In this document: positions 54,147-64,000 of the stretch, piece by piece
Layout of the letters: each line of letters opens with the position of its first letter
Position numbering within the stretch: position 1 is the first letter of the stretch
Assembly: GCF_022809775.1 (NCBI RefSeq)
Contig: NZ_CP094380.1
Coordinates: 930,001 to 994,000 of the forward strand
Direction: 5' to 3'
Length of the DNA stretch: 64,000 nucleotides
DNA from: Pseudodesulfovibrio tunisiensis
GTDB taxonomy: Bacteria; Desulfobacterota; Desulfovibrionia; Desulfovibrionales; Desulfovibrionaceae
Notes under the pieces: model-generated
What the model was told of the DNA's origin: nothing
The model's database searches: none
Seen by the model: only the letters and a program-made list of their open reading frames with translations
Made by a program: the position numbers and the translations under genes

Positions 54147-54902
54147 TCAGATGATGTCCCGGAGAATGCGCGCATACCTGTCGCGCACCTCGTTCATGAC
54201 ATCACCCTTGCTGATCATGCGTCCCCCCGCATACACTGCGAGGTCGACCACGTCGCGGGAACGAAATCCCCGAAAATTCTTCTTCTTTTCCTTGATCTTC
54301 CTGCCCGTGACAAAACTGATGGTGGTCTCGTCCTTCAACTGGTCCGGCACCACTGTGGCAAGAGAAACGGACGAAACAATGATGAAGGTCTCCTCCGTGG
54401 CATAGTTTCGCATGATTTCAGCCAATGCCGTGCCGATCACCATCCCGGCCATGCCGCCGGTCACGGTGTCCGCGGACCGCCCGCCCTGAATGCCCGGGGC
54501 CGCCCCGGCCACGCCGCCCATGGCCGTGCCCAGAAACGTGTACTCCCTGGGCAGCATGTCCGTGACCTGCCCGAAATAACGGACATTCACGTCCAGCAGA
54601 ATGCCGAAGCCGGAACCATGCACCACCTCGTAGCCGAGATTGGAATACGCCTGCTCCAGCCGGGTCCGAAACGCGTACATGTCCAGATCGGGATCACCCG
54701 AGGTATTGCGGATGCGCAGCTTGAGCCGATTGTCCCTGTACATGGCCGGGTCCGTGACGAACTCCCCGCTCTTGACCGCACCATAGGAGAACCCGGTGCC
54801 CGGGTCCTTGACCAGCTTGTATCTGTTCTTCTGCGTGGAAACACAGGCCGCAACCAGCAGCATCATCCATGCGGCCAGAATCCACACCAACAGCTTTCTC
54901 AT
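54147..54902 (-). CDS. TraT-like complement-resistance family lipoprotein
   Basis: The 251-residue product has a lipoprotein signal (LVAAC, Cys20) and resembles TraT, a surface lipoprotein of F-like plasmids involved in entry exclusion and serum resistance: VNVRYFGQ, the Gly-rich hydrophobic region GTAMGGVAGAAPGIQGG, and GGMAGMVIGTALAEI. Chromosomal homologues are of unknown function. Its ATG overlaps the stop of the protease gene (ATGA), so the two are translationally coupled. Confidence 0.82.
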   Translation of the reverse strand: MRKLLVWILAAWMMLLVAACVSTQKNRYKLVKDPGTGFSYGAVKSGEFVTDPAMYRDNRLKLRIRNTSGDPDLDMYAFRTRLEQAYSNLGYEVVHGSGFGILLDVNVRYFGQVTDMLPREYTFLGTAMGGVAGAAPGIQGGRSADTVTGGMAGMVIGTALAEIMRNYATEETFIIVSSVSLATVVPDQLKDETTISFVTGRKIKEKKKNFRGFRSRDVVDLAVYAGGRMISKGDVMNEVRDRYARILRDII

Positions 54903-57139
54903 TGCTTGCTCCCCGTCAGATAGGCGACTTCATTGTCCTTCAGGAATCTGCAGACTTCGGAATAGTGAATGGAAAAATTCAAACTGACCGCTCCATCCCG
55001 GATATCGCCCCAATCGTTCACGCCGACCACCTGATTGCCCCAGAACAGTGGACCGCCCGAGTTGCCGTGATTCACCGCAGCATCGGTCTGCACGAACAGG
55101 ACGGGTTTGCCCTTCACACCCATGACGCTGGAGGCCTTGCGCACGGAACTGGCTATGCCGCGCGTCACGGAAAACAGATGGCCGTTGGGGTGCCCGATGA
55201 CTTCGAGTGTCTCGCCAAGCGGCATGGTCCGCCCGGAATAGAATCGCACGGGCCTGCCCATGGTATCCGCCTGAATCAGGGCGAGATCAAGCCGCACATC
55301 CTTGGCCACCACCTTGCCGAAGGTTTCCCGCTCGTCGAAAAGCCGAAGCTTCACAAACGAATTTTCCTCCACCACATGATAATTGGTCAGCACCAGATTT
55401 TCCGTGACATAAAACCCGGAGCCCAACCCTCGGCCCATGTTCTGCACGACCACCACGCTGTCGAACCGCCTGTCATGGTATCTGTCGAAGTCGAAGGTTT
55501 CCTTTTTCAGGTTGGCCAAGGCAACGTTGCGATCCCTGACAATCTCCCGATGCACGGATGCCAGCGACGCATAGCGTTTTCTCGCAGCCCCATCCGCTGC
55601 GAAATCCGCCAGCAGATCGGACAGATTCACGGTCACGGCCTCCTGTTCGAATCGTACCACATCGTCCTCAAGCACGGAAGAACCCAGAAACTTGTCCTTG
55701 TCCGGATCGGACTCCATCATGTCGTAACAAACCGCAAAATACGACTTGCGGCGCACGTCGAACGTGTTGGCAAACCATGTCCGGCTGCGCTGGTCCACCA
55801 CGTAGTAATCCACGGTGGCCGCCTTGGACACGTCCATGTGCGCACGGGTTACCATGTAGGGCTGATAATTCGGAACGGAAATATATTTCGGGGTGTTGCG
55901 CATTTTCACCTTGAGCTGTTCCAGCCGCGTGGCCGTGTCCCGCACCTGATCCTCCTTGGCGCTCTCCTCGGCCATGTGCACAAGGATGGACCAGGCCCAC
56001 GGCGTGGTGCTTTTGGACGTAGCTGCATGATACTGTTCGGATGCGGCTTCCAGCTCGGCCCTGACGATCTCGTATTCCGGATTCTCCTCCTTGCCATAGG
56101 AGGCCACGAACACGGACTCCATGCGTTCGGTCTCGGAAACGGAGCGCCGCGCCTTGGACATGGCCACGTTCATCAGAATCAGGATGTCCGCGTTCTTCAC
56201 GGTCACGCTGGAAAACGCGGTTTTCATGTTTGCCTTTTTCGCCTCGAACGGCACATCCAGCTTCACGTCGATGGGAAAATCCAGCACCTTCTTCCGGATC
56301 AGGTCCGGGCTGGTGACCTGAAGAAACGCCACCTTCACGCCCGGAATGCGCGACAGGGAATACCCGGCGTCCGTGCACTTGCGATACGCCGCAAGGATAT
56401 CATGCAGATCGGCTCCGGCAGGCTCGGGACACAGGGACAGGAAATACCGCTCCCCCAAAGAATCACGCATGGATTGAGGCAAGGCATCGCCATGGCATTG
56501 CGCGAACGCGGCAACCTGCGAAGGCGTTGCCTTTTTCAATGCCTCGGCCACATGCGATGCATTCTCGGACAGCACGGTTTCCCGATCCACGGGAACCGGA
56601 TACTCCGCAAAAAAATCCAGACCGGAAAACAGCGGATATACGGCAAAGGCCCTGACCGCTCCCCGCCTGATTTCCGCCAGTCTTCCTTCAAAGGCATGGA
56701 CGGCCTTGTCCAGACTCTCGGGTCGAAAGCGCGGAGACCTGTAACAGGCCAACTCCCGAAGCGCATCCACTCGGATCCCAAGCCGTTCCAGATCGGCCTT
56801 CACCAACGGCCAGCCGCTCCGGTCCACTGGCCAAATGATTGCGGCAACCTCCTGCTGCACGGCCAGAGCTTCAGGCGCATGAAGGTAATCCACCCCGGCC
56901 TTGAGCCTGTCCAGCAACGCCCGGACCTCGGCATTCGTTGCCGCAGCGGACGCGAACCATGCTTCATGGGCAACGACCACGGCAACAGCGCGATCCGGAT
57001 AGCCCTGCTCCATCAGAATTTTCACCTGCACATCGGGAGCTTCGGAATCAAGAGATCCATTCCCGCCTTTCCCGGCCTGACAGGACATCAGGACAATGGA
57101 CAACAGGACAATCGGAACCAGAGAAGAAAAACGCCTCAT
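54899..57139 (-). CDS. Large lipoprotein with C-terminal trypsin-like protease domain
   Basis: The 746-residue product (start 57139, GAGGTGGAAGG upstream) has a lipoprotein signal with lipobox LMSC (Cys20). Residues about 25-540 are a mostly helical region I do not recognise, with a hydrophobic stretch ADILILMNVAM. Residues 560-740 form a trypsin/HtrA-like protease: GSGFYVTENLVLTNYHVV with His588, LDLALIQ with Asp618, and NHGNSGGPLF with Ser694. No PDZ domain follows. It overlaps the TraT-like gene by 4 nt. Protease activity is predicted from the intact triad; substrate and role are unknown. Confidence 0.82.
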   Translation of the reverse strand: MRRFSSLVPIVLLSIVLMSCQAGKGGNGSLDSEAPDVQVKILMEQGYPDRAVAVVVAHEAWFASAAATNAEVRALLDRLKAGVDYLHAPEALAVQQEVAAIIWPVDRSGWPLVKADLERLGIRVDALRELACYRSPRFRPESLDKAVHAFEGRLAEIRRGAVRAFAVYPLFSGLDFFAEYPVPVDRETVLSENASHVAEALKKATPSQVAAFAQCHGDALPQSMRDSLGERYFLSLCPEPAGADLHDILAAYRKCTDAGYSLSRIPGVKVAFLQVTSPDLIRKKVLDFPIDVKLDVPFEAKKANMKTAFSSVTVKNADILILMNVAMSKARRSVSETERMESVFVASYGKEENPEYEIVRAELEAASEQYHAATSKSTTPWAWSILVHMAEESAKEDQVRDTATRLEQLKVKMRNTPKYISVPNYQPYMVTRAHMDVSKAATVDYYVVDQRSRTWFANTFDVRRKSYFAVCYDMMESDPDKDKFLGSSVLEDDVVRFEQEAVTVNLSDLLADFAADGAARKRYASLASVHREIVRDRNVALANLKKETFDFDRYHDRRFDSVVVVQNMGRGLGSGFYVTENLVLTNYHVVEENSFVKLRLFDERETFGKVVAKDVRLDLALIQADTMGRPVRFYSGRTMPLGETLEVIGHPNGHLFSVTRGIASSVRKASSVMGVKGKPVLFVQTDAAVNHGNSGGPLFWGNQVVGVNDWGDIRDGAVSLNFSIHYSEVCRFLKDNEVAYLTGSKQ

Positions 57140-57256
57140 TCCTTCCACCTCAGGAACATGAACACGAAAAGCGGACAAATACAGATTGAACGTTCTCAAT
57201 AAAAACTTTCGATACTCGTCCGCAAATGAAAAGGCAAGCCCAATCGGCATGTTAAC

Positions 57257-57295
57257 AAAAAAACGCCCCGACCAAAGTCGGAGCGTTTCCGTTTT
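57257..57295. terminator. Terminator of metY
   Basis: Stem AAACGCCCCGAC/GTCGGAGCGTTT (one mismatch, loop CAAA) with A run on the left and TTTCCGTTTTT on the right. Confidence 0.8.
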
Positions 57296-57313
57296 TCCCG
57301 TTCCATTTCCGCG

Positions 57314-58615
57314 TCAGGCAACAGCCGAACAAAGGGCCTGATCCAAATCGGCCAGAATGTCGTCCGCATCCTCCAGCCCAACGGAAATGCGGATGAGGTC
57401 CGGCGGTACTCCGGCCGCAAGCTGTTCTTCCGGGGAGGACTGGCCGTGCGTGGTGCTGGCCGGATGAATGACCAGAGTGCGCGCGTCCAGAATGTTGGCC
57501 AGATGCGAACAGAGCTCCACGGACTCGATGAACTTCCGCCCGGCTTCCAGACCGCCCTTGACCCCGAATCCGAATACCGCGCCCGGGCCGAGCGGAAAAT
57601 AGCGGCAGGCCCGTTCATGATCCGGATGGGAAGCAAGGCCCGCATAGTTGACCCACGCCACGGCCTCGTGATTCTGCAGGAATTCAGCCACCTTCTGCGC
57701 ATTGGCACAATGCCGTTCCGCGCGCAGGGGCAGGGTTTCCACGCCCTGAAGAATCAGGAAGCTGTTCATGGGCGACAGGGCCGCACCGAAATCCCGAAGC
57801 AGGCCCATGCGCGCCTTGGTCACAAAGGCCGGGGCGGACTTCTCCAGACCGCCCAGCATCTCCCAGACGTCGATGTTGTGATACGTCGGGTCCGGGGAAG
57901 CAATCTCCGGGTATTTCCCGTTGCCCCAGTCAAAGGAACCAGCGTCCACAATGCAGCCGCCAATGGATGAGCCATGCCCACCGATGATCTTGGTCATGGA
58001 ATACACGGCAATGTCGCAGCCCACGTCAAACGGATTGAAGATCGGGGGCGGCGCAACCGTGGCGTCCATGATGAACGGCACACCATTCCCGTGTGCCACG
58101 TCCGCGATTGCGGCCAGATCATCCACGTTGCACTTGGGATTGCCGATGGCCTCGGTGTAGACGAGCCGGGTGTTCTCATCAATGGCGGCTTCGAAATTCG
58201 CCGGGTCCGAGGAATCCACGAACCGCGCCTCGATGCCGAACCGCTTCAGCGAATGCTCGAACAGGGTCTGGGTGCCGCCGTACAGATTCGATCCGGTCAC
58301 GATGTTCTGCCCGGCCGAGGTGATGTTGGTCACGGCGTAGAAAATCGCGGCCATGCCCGAAGCCGTGCACAGAGCGGCCGGAGCCGAGTGCATGGCGGCC
58401 ATGCGCTTTTCCAGCACTTCGGTGGTCGGGTTGCCGATGCGCGTATAGATGTAGCCCGGTTCCTTCAGGGCGAACAGGTCGGCCGCATGTTCGGCATCGC
58501 GAAACATGTAGCTCGAAGTCTGATAAATGGGCACGGCCCGGGAAAGGGTATCGGAATCCGGGGTATGTCCCGCATGCAGGGCCAATGTCTGAAGGCCCGT
58601 CTTCTTGTCAGCCAT
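57314..58615 (-). CDS. metY: O-acetylhomoserine sulfhydrylase
   Basis: This PLP enzyme makes homocysteine from O-acetylhomoserine and sulfide, relevant to a sulfide-producing anaerobe. The 433-residue product starts at ATG 58615 (AAGGAGAGAGAATAC upstream): [30 protein letters not shown], the Schiff-base Lys in [10 protein letters not shown], and [27 protein letters not shown] C-terminal residues (here [14 protein letters not shown]) are MetY features. The upstream frame extension is not family-like. A hairpin terminator follows. Confidence 0.93.
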   Translation of the reverse strand: MADKKTGLQTLALHAGHTPDSDTLSRAVPIYQTSSYMFRDAEHAADLFALKEPGYIYTRIGNPTTEVLEKRMAAMHSAPAALCTASGMAAIFYAVTNITSAGQNIVTGSNLYGGTQTLFEHSLKRFGIEARFVDSSDPANFEAAIDENTRLVYTEAIGNPKCNVDDLAAIADVAHGNGVPFIMDATVAPPPIFNPFDVGCDIAVYSMTKIIGGHGSSIGGCIVDAGSFDWGNGKYPEIASPDPTYHNIDVWEMLGGLEKSAPAFVTKARMGLLRDFGAALSPMNSFLILQGVETLPLRAERHCANAQKVAEFLQNHEAVAWVNYAGLASHPDHERACRYFPLGPGAVFGFGVKGGLEAGRKFIESVELCSHLANILDARTLVIHPASTTHGQSSPEEQLAAGVPPDLIRISVGLEDADDILADLDQALCSAVA

Positions 58616-58690
58616 GTATTCTCTCTCCTTGAAGACATGAGGAATGATCCCGTCCGGCGCCCGGCCCGGAATCACGTCTCCCCCACAATG

Positions 58691-58723
58691 CGAAAAACCC
58701 GCCCCCATGACAAGGGGCGGGTT
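58691..58723 (-). terminator. Terminator of trmFO
   Basis: Perfect 10-bp stem AACCCGCCCC/GGGGCGGGTT, followed on the minus strand by TTTCGC, between trmFO and metY. Confidence 0.75.
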
Positions 58724-58763
58724 CGGAACAAACGTTTTTTTCTGCGCATCGGACCTCGGCAGA

Positions 58764-60089
58764 CTACTCCCGAAATCCCTGCTCCCTTGCCCAGACGTCG
58801 AAGACTTCGGCGGCCCGCTTGGCATAGGCTTCCTTGCGCAGCTTCTTGGGAATGCGTTTTCCGAGTCCGGGCATGAGCCCGAAATGCACGTTGGACGGCT
58901 GAAACTTCTTGGCCTCGGTGCGCAGATGCCTCAGAAGCGCACCCAGAGCCGTTTGCGCAGGCGGTTCGGGCACAACCCTGTCGCCAAGAGTCGCGGCAAG
59001 CGAGAGGCCCAGCCAGAGGCCGCAGGCGGCGGATTCCAGATAGCCTTCCACCCCGGTGATCTGCCCGGCCAGATGCATTTCCGGTCTCGCCTTGAGGGAC
59101 AGGTCCGGATTCAGCACCTCGGGCGCGTTGACGTAGGTGTTGCGATGGATGGAACCGAGACGCAGGAACTCGGCGTTTTCCAACCCCGGAATCATGCGGA
59201 AGATGCGCTTCTGCTCCGGATACTTGAGCTTGGTCTGAAAGCCCACCAGATTGAAGGCGGTCTTTTCGCGGTTCTCTGCACGAAGCTGCACCACGGCAAA
59301 GGGACGCTCCCCGGTTCTGGGGTCTTCCAGCCCCACGGGCTTGAGCGGACCGAATGCCAACGTCATTTCCCCGCGTTCGGCCATGACCTCCACGGGCAGG
59401 CACCCCTCGAAATGTATCTTCTTCTCGAACTCGCGCGGCTGAACCTTTTCCCCTTCCAGCAGCGCGGCCACGAACGCCTTGTATTCCTCCTCGTTCATGG
59501 GGCAGTTCAGATAGTCCTCGTCACCGGGCATCCAACGCGATCCCCAGAACGCCTTGTCGAAGTCGATGGACTCCCGGCTCACGATGGGCGCGATGGCGTC
59601 GTAGAAATACAGGCTGTTGTCGCCCACGGCCTGCATCAGGCTCTGCGTGAGCGATTCGCTGGCAAGCGGTCCGGCAGCAATGACCACACGATCCGCCCCT
59701 GCGAATTCCGGCGCGTCCACGGAATCGATTTCCTTGTGAATCACCGTGATGTTCGGATGCTCCTCGATCCTGCGGGTCACGTATTCGGAAAACAGGGTCC
59801 GGTCCACGGCAAGGGCCTTGCCCGCAGGCACGCGGGTCGCCTCGGCAGCTTCCATGACCAGACTGCCCAGAGTCCGCATCTCGTTCTTGAGCAGACCAAC
59901 ACCGGTCACGGGCTCGTCCGAACGAAAGGAATTGGAGCAGATCAGCTCGGCAAGCCCGTCCTCGGTATGCGCCTCGGAATGTTTCTCCGGCTTCATTTCG
60001 TACAGCTCCACAGCCACACCGGCCCGGGCCAGGGTCCAGGCGCAGTCGCACCCGGCAAGTCCACCGCCGACGATAACCACCTTCTTCAT
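58764..60089 (-). CDS. trmFO: Methylenetetrahydrofolate--tRNA-(uracil-5-)-methyltransferase
   Basis: TrmFO forms 5-methyluridine at position 54 of tRNA using methylene-tetrahydrofolate and FAD. The 441-residue product has the FAD motif [15 protein letters not shown], the catalytic cysteine region [11 protein letters not shown] (Cys51) and FEGCLPVE (Cys230), both required in the family, and [13 protein letters not shown] near the end. It is divergent from the Opp-type ATPase genes, sharing a 78-nt control region. Confidence 0.93.
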   Translation of the reverse strand: MKKVVIVGGGLAGCDCAWTLARAGVAVELYEMKPEKHSEAHTEDGLAELICSNSFRSDEPVTGVGLLKNEMRTLGSLVMEAAEATRVPAGKALAVDRTLFSEYVTRRIEEHPNITVIHKEIDSVDAPEFAGADRVVIAAGPLASESLTQSLMQAVGDNSLYFYDAIAPIVSRESIDFDKAFWGSRWMPGDEDYLNCPMNEEEYKAFVAALLEGEKVQPREFEKKIHFEGCLPVEVMAERGEMTLAFGPLKPVGLEDPRTGERPFAVVQLRAENREKTAFNLVGFQTKLKYPEQKRIFRMIPGLENAEFLRLGSIHRNTYVNAPEVLNPDLSLKARPEMHLAGQITGVEGYLESAACGLWLGLSLAATLGDRVVPEPPAQTALGALLRHLRTEAKKFQPSNVHFGLMPGLGKRIPKKLRKEAYAKRAAEVFDVWAREQGFRE

Positions 60090-60122
60090 CTCAGCACCTT
60101 GGTATTATTGTGGTTCAACAGC

Positions 60123-60144
60123 TTTTGCCGTATATGTGGCAAAA
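60123..60144. promoter_or_regulatory. Possible operator between trmFO and the Opp ATPase genes
   Basis: TTTTGCC-8 nt-GGCAAAA is a perfect 7-bp inverted repeat (LacI-like shape) 45 nt from either start; it could bind a repressor of either gene. Confidence 0.35.
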
Positions 60145-60167
60145 CATCGAACCCGGATTATCCCGAT

Positions 60168-61136
<969 letters not shown>

Positions 61137-61142
61137 CCCATC

Positions 61143-62090
61143 ATGCCTCTGCTCGAACTGCATGACGTTTCCAGACACTATGCCGTGACCAACGGTCTGC
61201 TCGGCCTCCAATCCGGCACGGTGCACGCGGTATCCGATGTCTCGCTGACCGTGAACAAAGGCGAAACGCTCGGACTGGTCGGGGAATCCGGCTGCGGCAA
61301 ATCCACCCTCGCCAAATGCATCATGGGCCTTGAACCGCTTTCCGGAGGCAGCATATCCTTTCAGGACAAGCTTCTGAAGGACTGGGACAACAAACTGCTT
61401 CGCCGTCACATCCAGATGATTTTTCAGGACCCGTATTCCTCGCTCAATCCGAGGCAGAAGGTCGGTTCCATCATTCGCGAGGCATTGGACATCCACAAGC
61501 TCGGCACGCGCGAAGAACGCAAGCGCAAGGTGCTGGAACTGATGGAGCTGGTCGGTCTTCGCCCGGAACAGGCGTCCCGCTACCCGCACGAATTTTCCGG
61601 TGGCCAGCGCCAGCGCATTGCCGTGGCGCGCAGTCTGGCCCTGAATCCGGACCTCGTTGTCTGCGACGAACCCGTCTCCGCGCTCGACGTGTCGGTACAG
61701 GCCCAGGTTCTGCGCATGCTGCGGGACATTCAGAAACGGCTTGATCTCACCTATGTGTTCATTTCCCATGATCTTGCCGTGGTCAGCCATGTCTCCGATC
61801 GCGTCGCGGTCATGTATCTGGGCAGAATCGTGGAACTGGCCCCCACGGAAATCCTGTTCGAATCGCCAAAGCACCCATACACCGAAGCATTGCTGTCCGC
61901 CGTACTTCCTCCTGACCCGGATCGGGAAACCAATCCGGTCGGAATCGGTGGTGACATGCCCAGCCCCATGAATCCGCCATCCGGTTGCCCGTTTCACCCA
62001 CGCTGTCCCAAGGCCTTTGACAAATGCCGCGAACGCAGACCTGCACTGCGGGAAATGGGAAACCGCAGCGTGGCCTGCTGGCTGTACTGA
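61143..62090 (+). CDS. Oligopeptide/dipeptide-type ABC transporter ATPase (OppF-like)
   Basis: The 315-residue partner ATPase has Walker A GESGCGKSTLA, signature FSGGQRQRIAVAR, Walker B VVCDEPVSALD and the same C-terminal oligopeptide domain (FHPRCPKAFDKCRERRPAL). CAGGAG precedes the ATG. Two ATPases without permeases suggest the rest of the importer is elsewhere, or that these serve a distant permease. Dipeptide, oligopeptide or nickel cannot be told apart here. Confidence 0.9.
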   Translation: MPLLELHDVSRHYAVTNGLLGLQSGTVHAVSDVSLTVNKGETLGLVGESGCGKSTLAKCIMGLEPLSGGSISFQDKLLKDWDNKLLRRHIQMIFQDPYSSLNPRQKVGSIIREALDIHKLGTREERKRKVLELMELVGLRPEQASRYPHEFSGGQRQRIAVARSLALNPDLVVCDEPVSALDVSVQAQVLRMLRDIQKRLDLTYVFISHDLAVVSHVSDRVAVMYLGRIVELAPTEILFESPKHPYTEALLSAVLPPDPDRETNPVGIGGDMPSPMNPPSGCPFHPRCPKAFDKCRERRPALREMGNRSVACWLY

Positions 62091-62220
62091 CCCGGCCGCA
62101 TCTGTTATTGCCGAACAGGTCCGCAACTGTGGCTGTACCGCAAACAGATTTCCTGCGACAGTATCTCATCCTCAAGGGGGCATTGGCAATCGCCAAACGA
62201 CTTACCCATTGAGATATCAG

Positions 62221-62226
62221 TATAAT
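62221..62226 (+). promoter_or_regulatory. Candidate -10 of the HD-domain gene
   Basis: Perfect TATAAT directly before the 27-nt palindrome; the -35 is weak, suggesting an activator or a dependence on the palindrome-binding protein. Confidence 0.5.
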
Positions 62227-62227
62227 T

Positions 62228-62254
62228 TATTAAAGTTAAAGTTTAACTTTAATA
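62228..62254 (+). promoter_or_regulatory. 27-nt perfect palindrome (operator) overlapping the HD-gene start site
   Basis: Thirteen-base arms (TTATTAAAGTTAAA mirrored by TTTAACTTTAATA) around a central G. It lies immediately downstream of TATAAT, where a bound repressor would block open-complex formation. The regulator is not in the window. Confidence 0.65.
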
Positions 62255-62277
62255 TTTGAAACGACAAGGAGCTTGCC

Positions 62278-62841
62278 ATGATTTCCCGTGATGAAGCCTA
62301 TGCACTGCTGAAGAAACACAACTCCGAACGGAGCCTCATCAACCACGCTCTGGAATCCGAAGCCGTCATGCGCGGTCTGGCCGCCAAGCTGGGGAAGGAC
62401 GAGGAACTTTGGGGCATCACCGGCCTGCTGCACGATCTGGATTACGCCAAGACCAAATCCGAGCCAGAACGCCACGGACTGGACACTGCGGACATGCTGG
62501 AAGCCCAGCTCCCGGCGGAAGCATTGGATGCAATCCGCCGCCATGCCTGCGAAATGAACGGCGCGGAAGCCCCGGAAACCGATTTCGACTACGCCCTGCG
62601 ATGTGGTGAAACCGTGACGGGCATGGTCCATGCCGGAGCATTGGTCCGCCCCACCAGGATTGATGGAATGAAGCCCAAAAGCCTGAAAAAGAAGATGAAG
62701 GACAAGGCCTTCGCCGCCAGCGTCAACCGCGACTGCATCCGCGAATGCGACAGGATCGGTCTGGAACTGGGTGATTTCCTTCAGATCGCCATCACGTCCA
62801 TCACGGCCATAGCCCCGGAAGTGGGTCTGGCTGCGGAATAG
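62278..62841 (+). CDS. HD-domain hydrolase
   Basis: The 187-residue protein is an HD-superfamily phosphohydrolase: His23, HD at 52-53 in LLHDLDYAK, and further conserved His. Substrates of such small HD proteins range from (p)ppGpp to oxidised nucleotides and 2',3'-cyclic nucleotides; none can be assigned. The 27-nt palindrome just upstream is the feature of interest. The next gene, a LysE-type exporter, starts 27 nt downstream. Confidence 0.8.
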   Translation: MISRDEAYALLKKHNSERSLINHALESEAVMRGLAAKLGKDEELWGITGLLHDLDYAKTKSEPERHGLDTADMLEAQLPAEALDAIRRHACEMNGAEAPETDFDYALRCGETVTGMVHAGALVRPTRIDGMKPKSLKKKMKDKAFAASVNRDCIRECDRIGLELGDFLQIAITSITAIAPEVGLAAE

Positions 62842-62868
62842 CCGCAAGCTTTCAGGAAGGCCGTTCCC

Positions 62869-63483
62869 ATGACGCCCCACAGCACATTGGCTCTGGCACT
62901 GGCGACCATGCTCTTCGCCCTGATCCCCGGTCCGGGAGTTGCGGCCATGGTGACCCAATCCCTGACGCGTGGATTCTCCACCGCCGCGCTGTGGGCCGTG
63001 GGAATGGCCCTGGGAGACCTTGTCTACCTGCTCACCGCCATTTTCGGGCTGGGCTGGATGGCCGAACAGTTCGGCAGCGGCTTTCTCGCCCTGAAATACG
63101 CTGGCGCGGCCTATCTGATCCATCTGGGAGTCCGGCACTGGACTTCGCGCCCTCTCGAAATTGCCGAGAACGCGATTCAGCCCCGGACCGGAAGACTCCG
63201 CTCGCTGGCCGCAGGGCTGAGCATATCCCTGAGCAATCCCAAGGTGATTGCCTTCTATTGCGGCTTCCTCCCCGGCTTCATGGACCTGAAAACCCTGACG
63301 CCGACCGATGTACTCATCGCGGCATGCACGGTCATCAGCTCCATTGTCTCGGTACTGCTTTGCTACGCATGGCTCGCGTCCAAGGGAAGAAGTCTGCTCC
63401 GTTCCACAAGGGCATGGAAGATTCTCAACAGGTCGGCAGGCGCAGTCATGATAGGCGCAGGCATAGCCGTGGCCAGCGACTAG
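62869..63483 (+). CDS. LysE/RhtB family exporter
   Basis: The 204-residue membrane protein has the six-segment LysE/RhtB architecture: LALATMLFALIPGPGVAAMV and AAGLSISLSNPKVIAFY are family signatures. It exports an amino acid or homoserine lactone-like compound. AGGAAGG precedes the ATG. Possible co-transcription with the HD gene would put it under the same palindrome. Confidence 0.88.
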   Translation: MTPHSTLALALATMLFALIPGPGVAAMVTQSLTRGFSTAALWAVGMALGDLVYLLTAIFGLGWMAEQFGSGFLALKYAGAAYLIHLGVRHWTSRPLEIAENAIQPRTGRLRSLAAGLSISLSNPKVIAFYCGFLPGFMDLKTLTPTDVLIAACTVISSIVSVLLCYAWLASKGRSLLRSTRAWKILNRSAGAVMIGAGIAVASD

Positions 63484-63594
63484 ACGATCGTCAGGTTCGA
63501 TTGCGCCGCCTTTATCCGGTTGCACGATCCCCGCAAGTGTATTACGCATCTGTCTTCATCACCAGAAACTCCAATCATCAGTGAAGAGACAGGC

Positions 63595-64000
63595 TTGACC
63601 AATCTTTCCGTGCCGTTCGCCAAAGGGGATTCCCGCATCCACGCACTGGACCCGCGTACCCGGCTTGCCGGAGTCAGTGCTGCTCTCCATACCTGCGGCG
63701 CTTGCCCAGACAATGGAAACCGCATGCGCGGCCCTCGGCATCGGCACGCTGCTCACCCTGCTGGCCGGACTGTCTCTTTCCCGGGTCGGCAAACGCCTGC
63801 TTGCAATCAACGCATTCGTTCTGTTTCTCTGGCTTTTCCTGCCCTTTTCCCTTCCCGGGCACACTGTCTGGTCGTTCGGTCCCCTGCATGCGACTGTCCC
63901 GGGCTTCCGGCTCGCATTGCTCCTGACCATCAAGACCAATGCCATCTCCCTGATGCTCATGCCGCTGCTCGGCACCATTCCCGTTCAAACGCTGGGGCCG
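63595..64000 (+). CDS. cbiQ: Cobalt ECF transporter T component CbiQ, 5' part with apparent frameshift
   Basis: The frame starting at TTG 63595 encodes LSVPFAKGDSRIHALDPRTR, the CbiQ N-terminal motif (GDS..H.LDPR). After about codon 30 the CbiQ-like sequence continues in the +1 frame (LLSIPAALAQTME..., LLTLLAGLSLSRVGKR, NAFVLFLWLFLPFS). A single-base insertion near 63675-63690 best explains this. The gene runs out of the window without a stop. The product would be the membrane T component of a cobalt (or nickel) ECF importer. Pseudogene, sequencing error or programmed frameshift cannot be told apart here. Confidence 0.6.
   Translation, partial: MTNLSVPFAKGDSRIHALDPRTRLAGVSAALHTCGACPDNGNRMRGPRHRHAAHPAGRTVSFPGRQTPACNQRIRSVSLAFPALFPSRAHCLVVRSPACDCPGLPARIAPDHQDQCHLPDAHAAARHHSRSNAGA

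Noticed and set aside
54869..57202. 777-codon open frame on the plus strand
   Set aside because: Antisense to the protease lipoprotein, whose triad, lipobox and ribosome-binding site are all on the minus strand.

Overview
The window looks like the chromosome of a GC-rich deltaproteobacterium of the Desulfovibrio/Pseudodesulfovibrio type. This is an inference from gene content: a split, ferredoxin-bearing glutamate synthase, a symporter preceded by a tiny accessory protein, a tungstate-binding protein, a catalytic ferredoxin:thioredoxin reductase subunit paired with a glutaredoxin, and a GapB-like GAPDH signature. About 60 protein genes are supported. They are densely packed and mostly core. 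I see no rRNA, tRNA, CRISPR array, prophage or insertion sequence.

Layout. 1-3.7 kb: the 3' end of adk, then secF, secD and yajC on the minus strand. 3.75-8.9 kb: a five-gene minus-strand operon for a split glutamate synthase. 8.9-11.3 kb: an AT-rich control region and a putative phenylalanine-type attenuator ahead of a small accessory protein and a sodium:solute symporter. 11.5-18.7 kb: dut, argD, a small unknown, prmA, an endonuclease III relative, an EnvC-like protein, a CtpA-type protease and a divergent polysaccharide deacetylase. 19-24.2 kb: fliM, a three-gene ABC importer, ndk and proC.

24.3-36.7 kb (minus strand): tupA, rpsT, glyS, glyQ, recO, a RodZ-like protein, two SurA-type chaperones, mfd and cheW. 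37-45.3 kb: a small unknown, ugd (minus), then a tight plus-strand run pdxJ, acpS, nnr, a CBS protein, tsaE, lysC and a citramalate synthase. 45.3-50.5 kb: an EAL-like/HDOD protein, gapA and surE (minus), then an OB/HD nuclease and tmk. 50.6-53.9 kb: an amino-acid ABC importer without its ATPase, then glutaredoxin and FTR. 54-57.2 kb: a long inverted repeat, then a protease lipoprotein and a TraT-like lipoprotein. 57.3-64 kb: metY, trmFO, two Opp-type ATPases, an HD-domain gene behind a 27-nt palindrome, a LysE exporter and a truncated, apparently frameshifted cbiQ.

The most interesting signals are regulatory. They are the Phe-rich leader with matching antiterminator and terminator before the symporter (9.36-9.52 kb), the palindrome before the HD gene (62.23 kb) and the structured inverted repeat at 54 kb. 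The protease/TraT lipoprotein pair is the best candidate for an undescribed protein system. Many starts were moved inward from the longest open frame on the basis of ribosome-binding sites and family N-termini.
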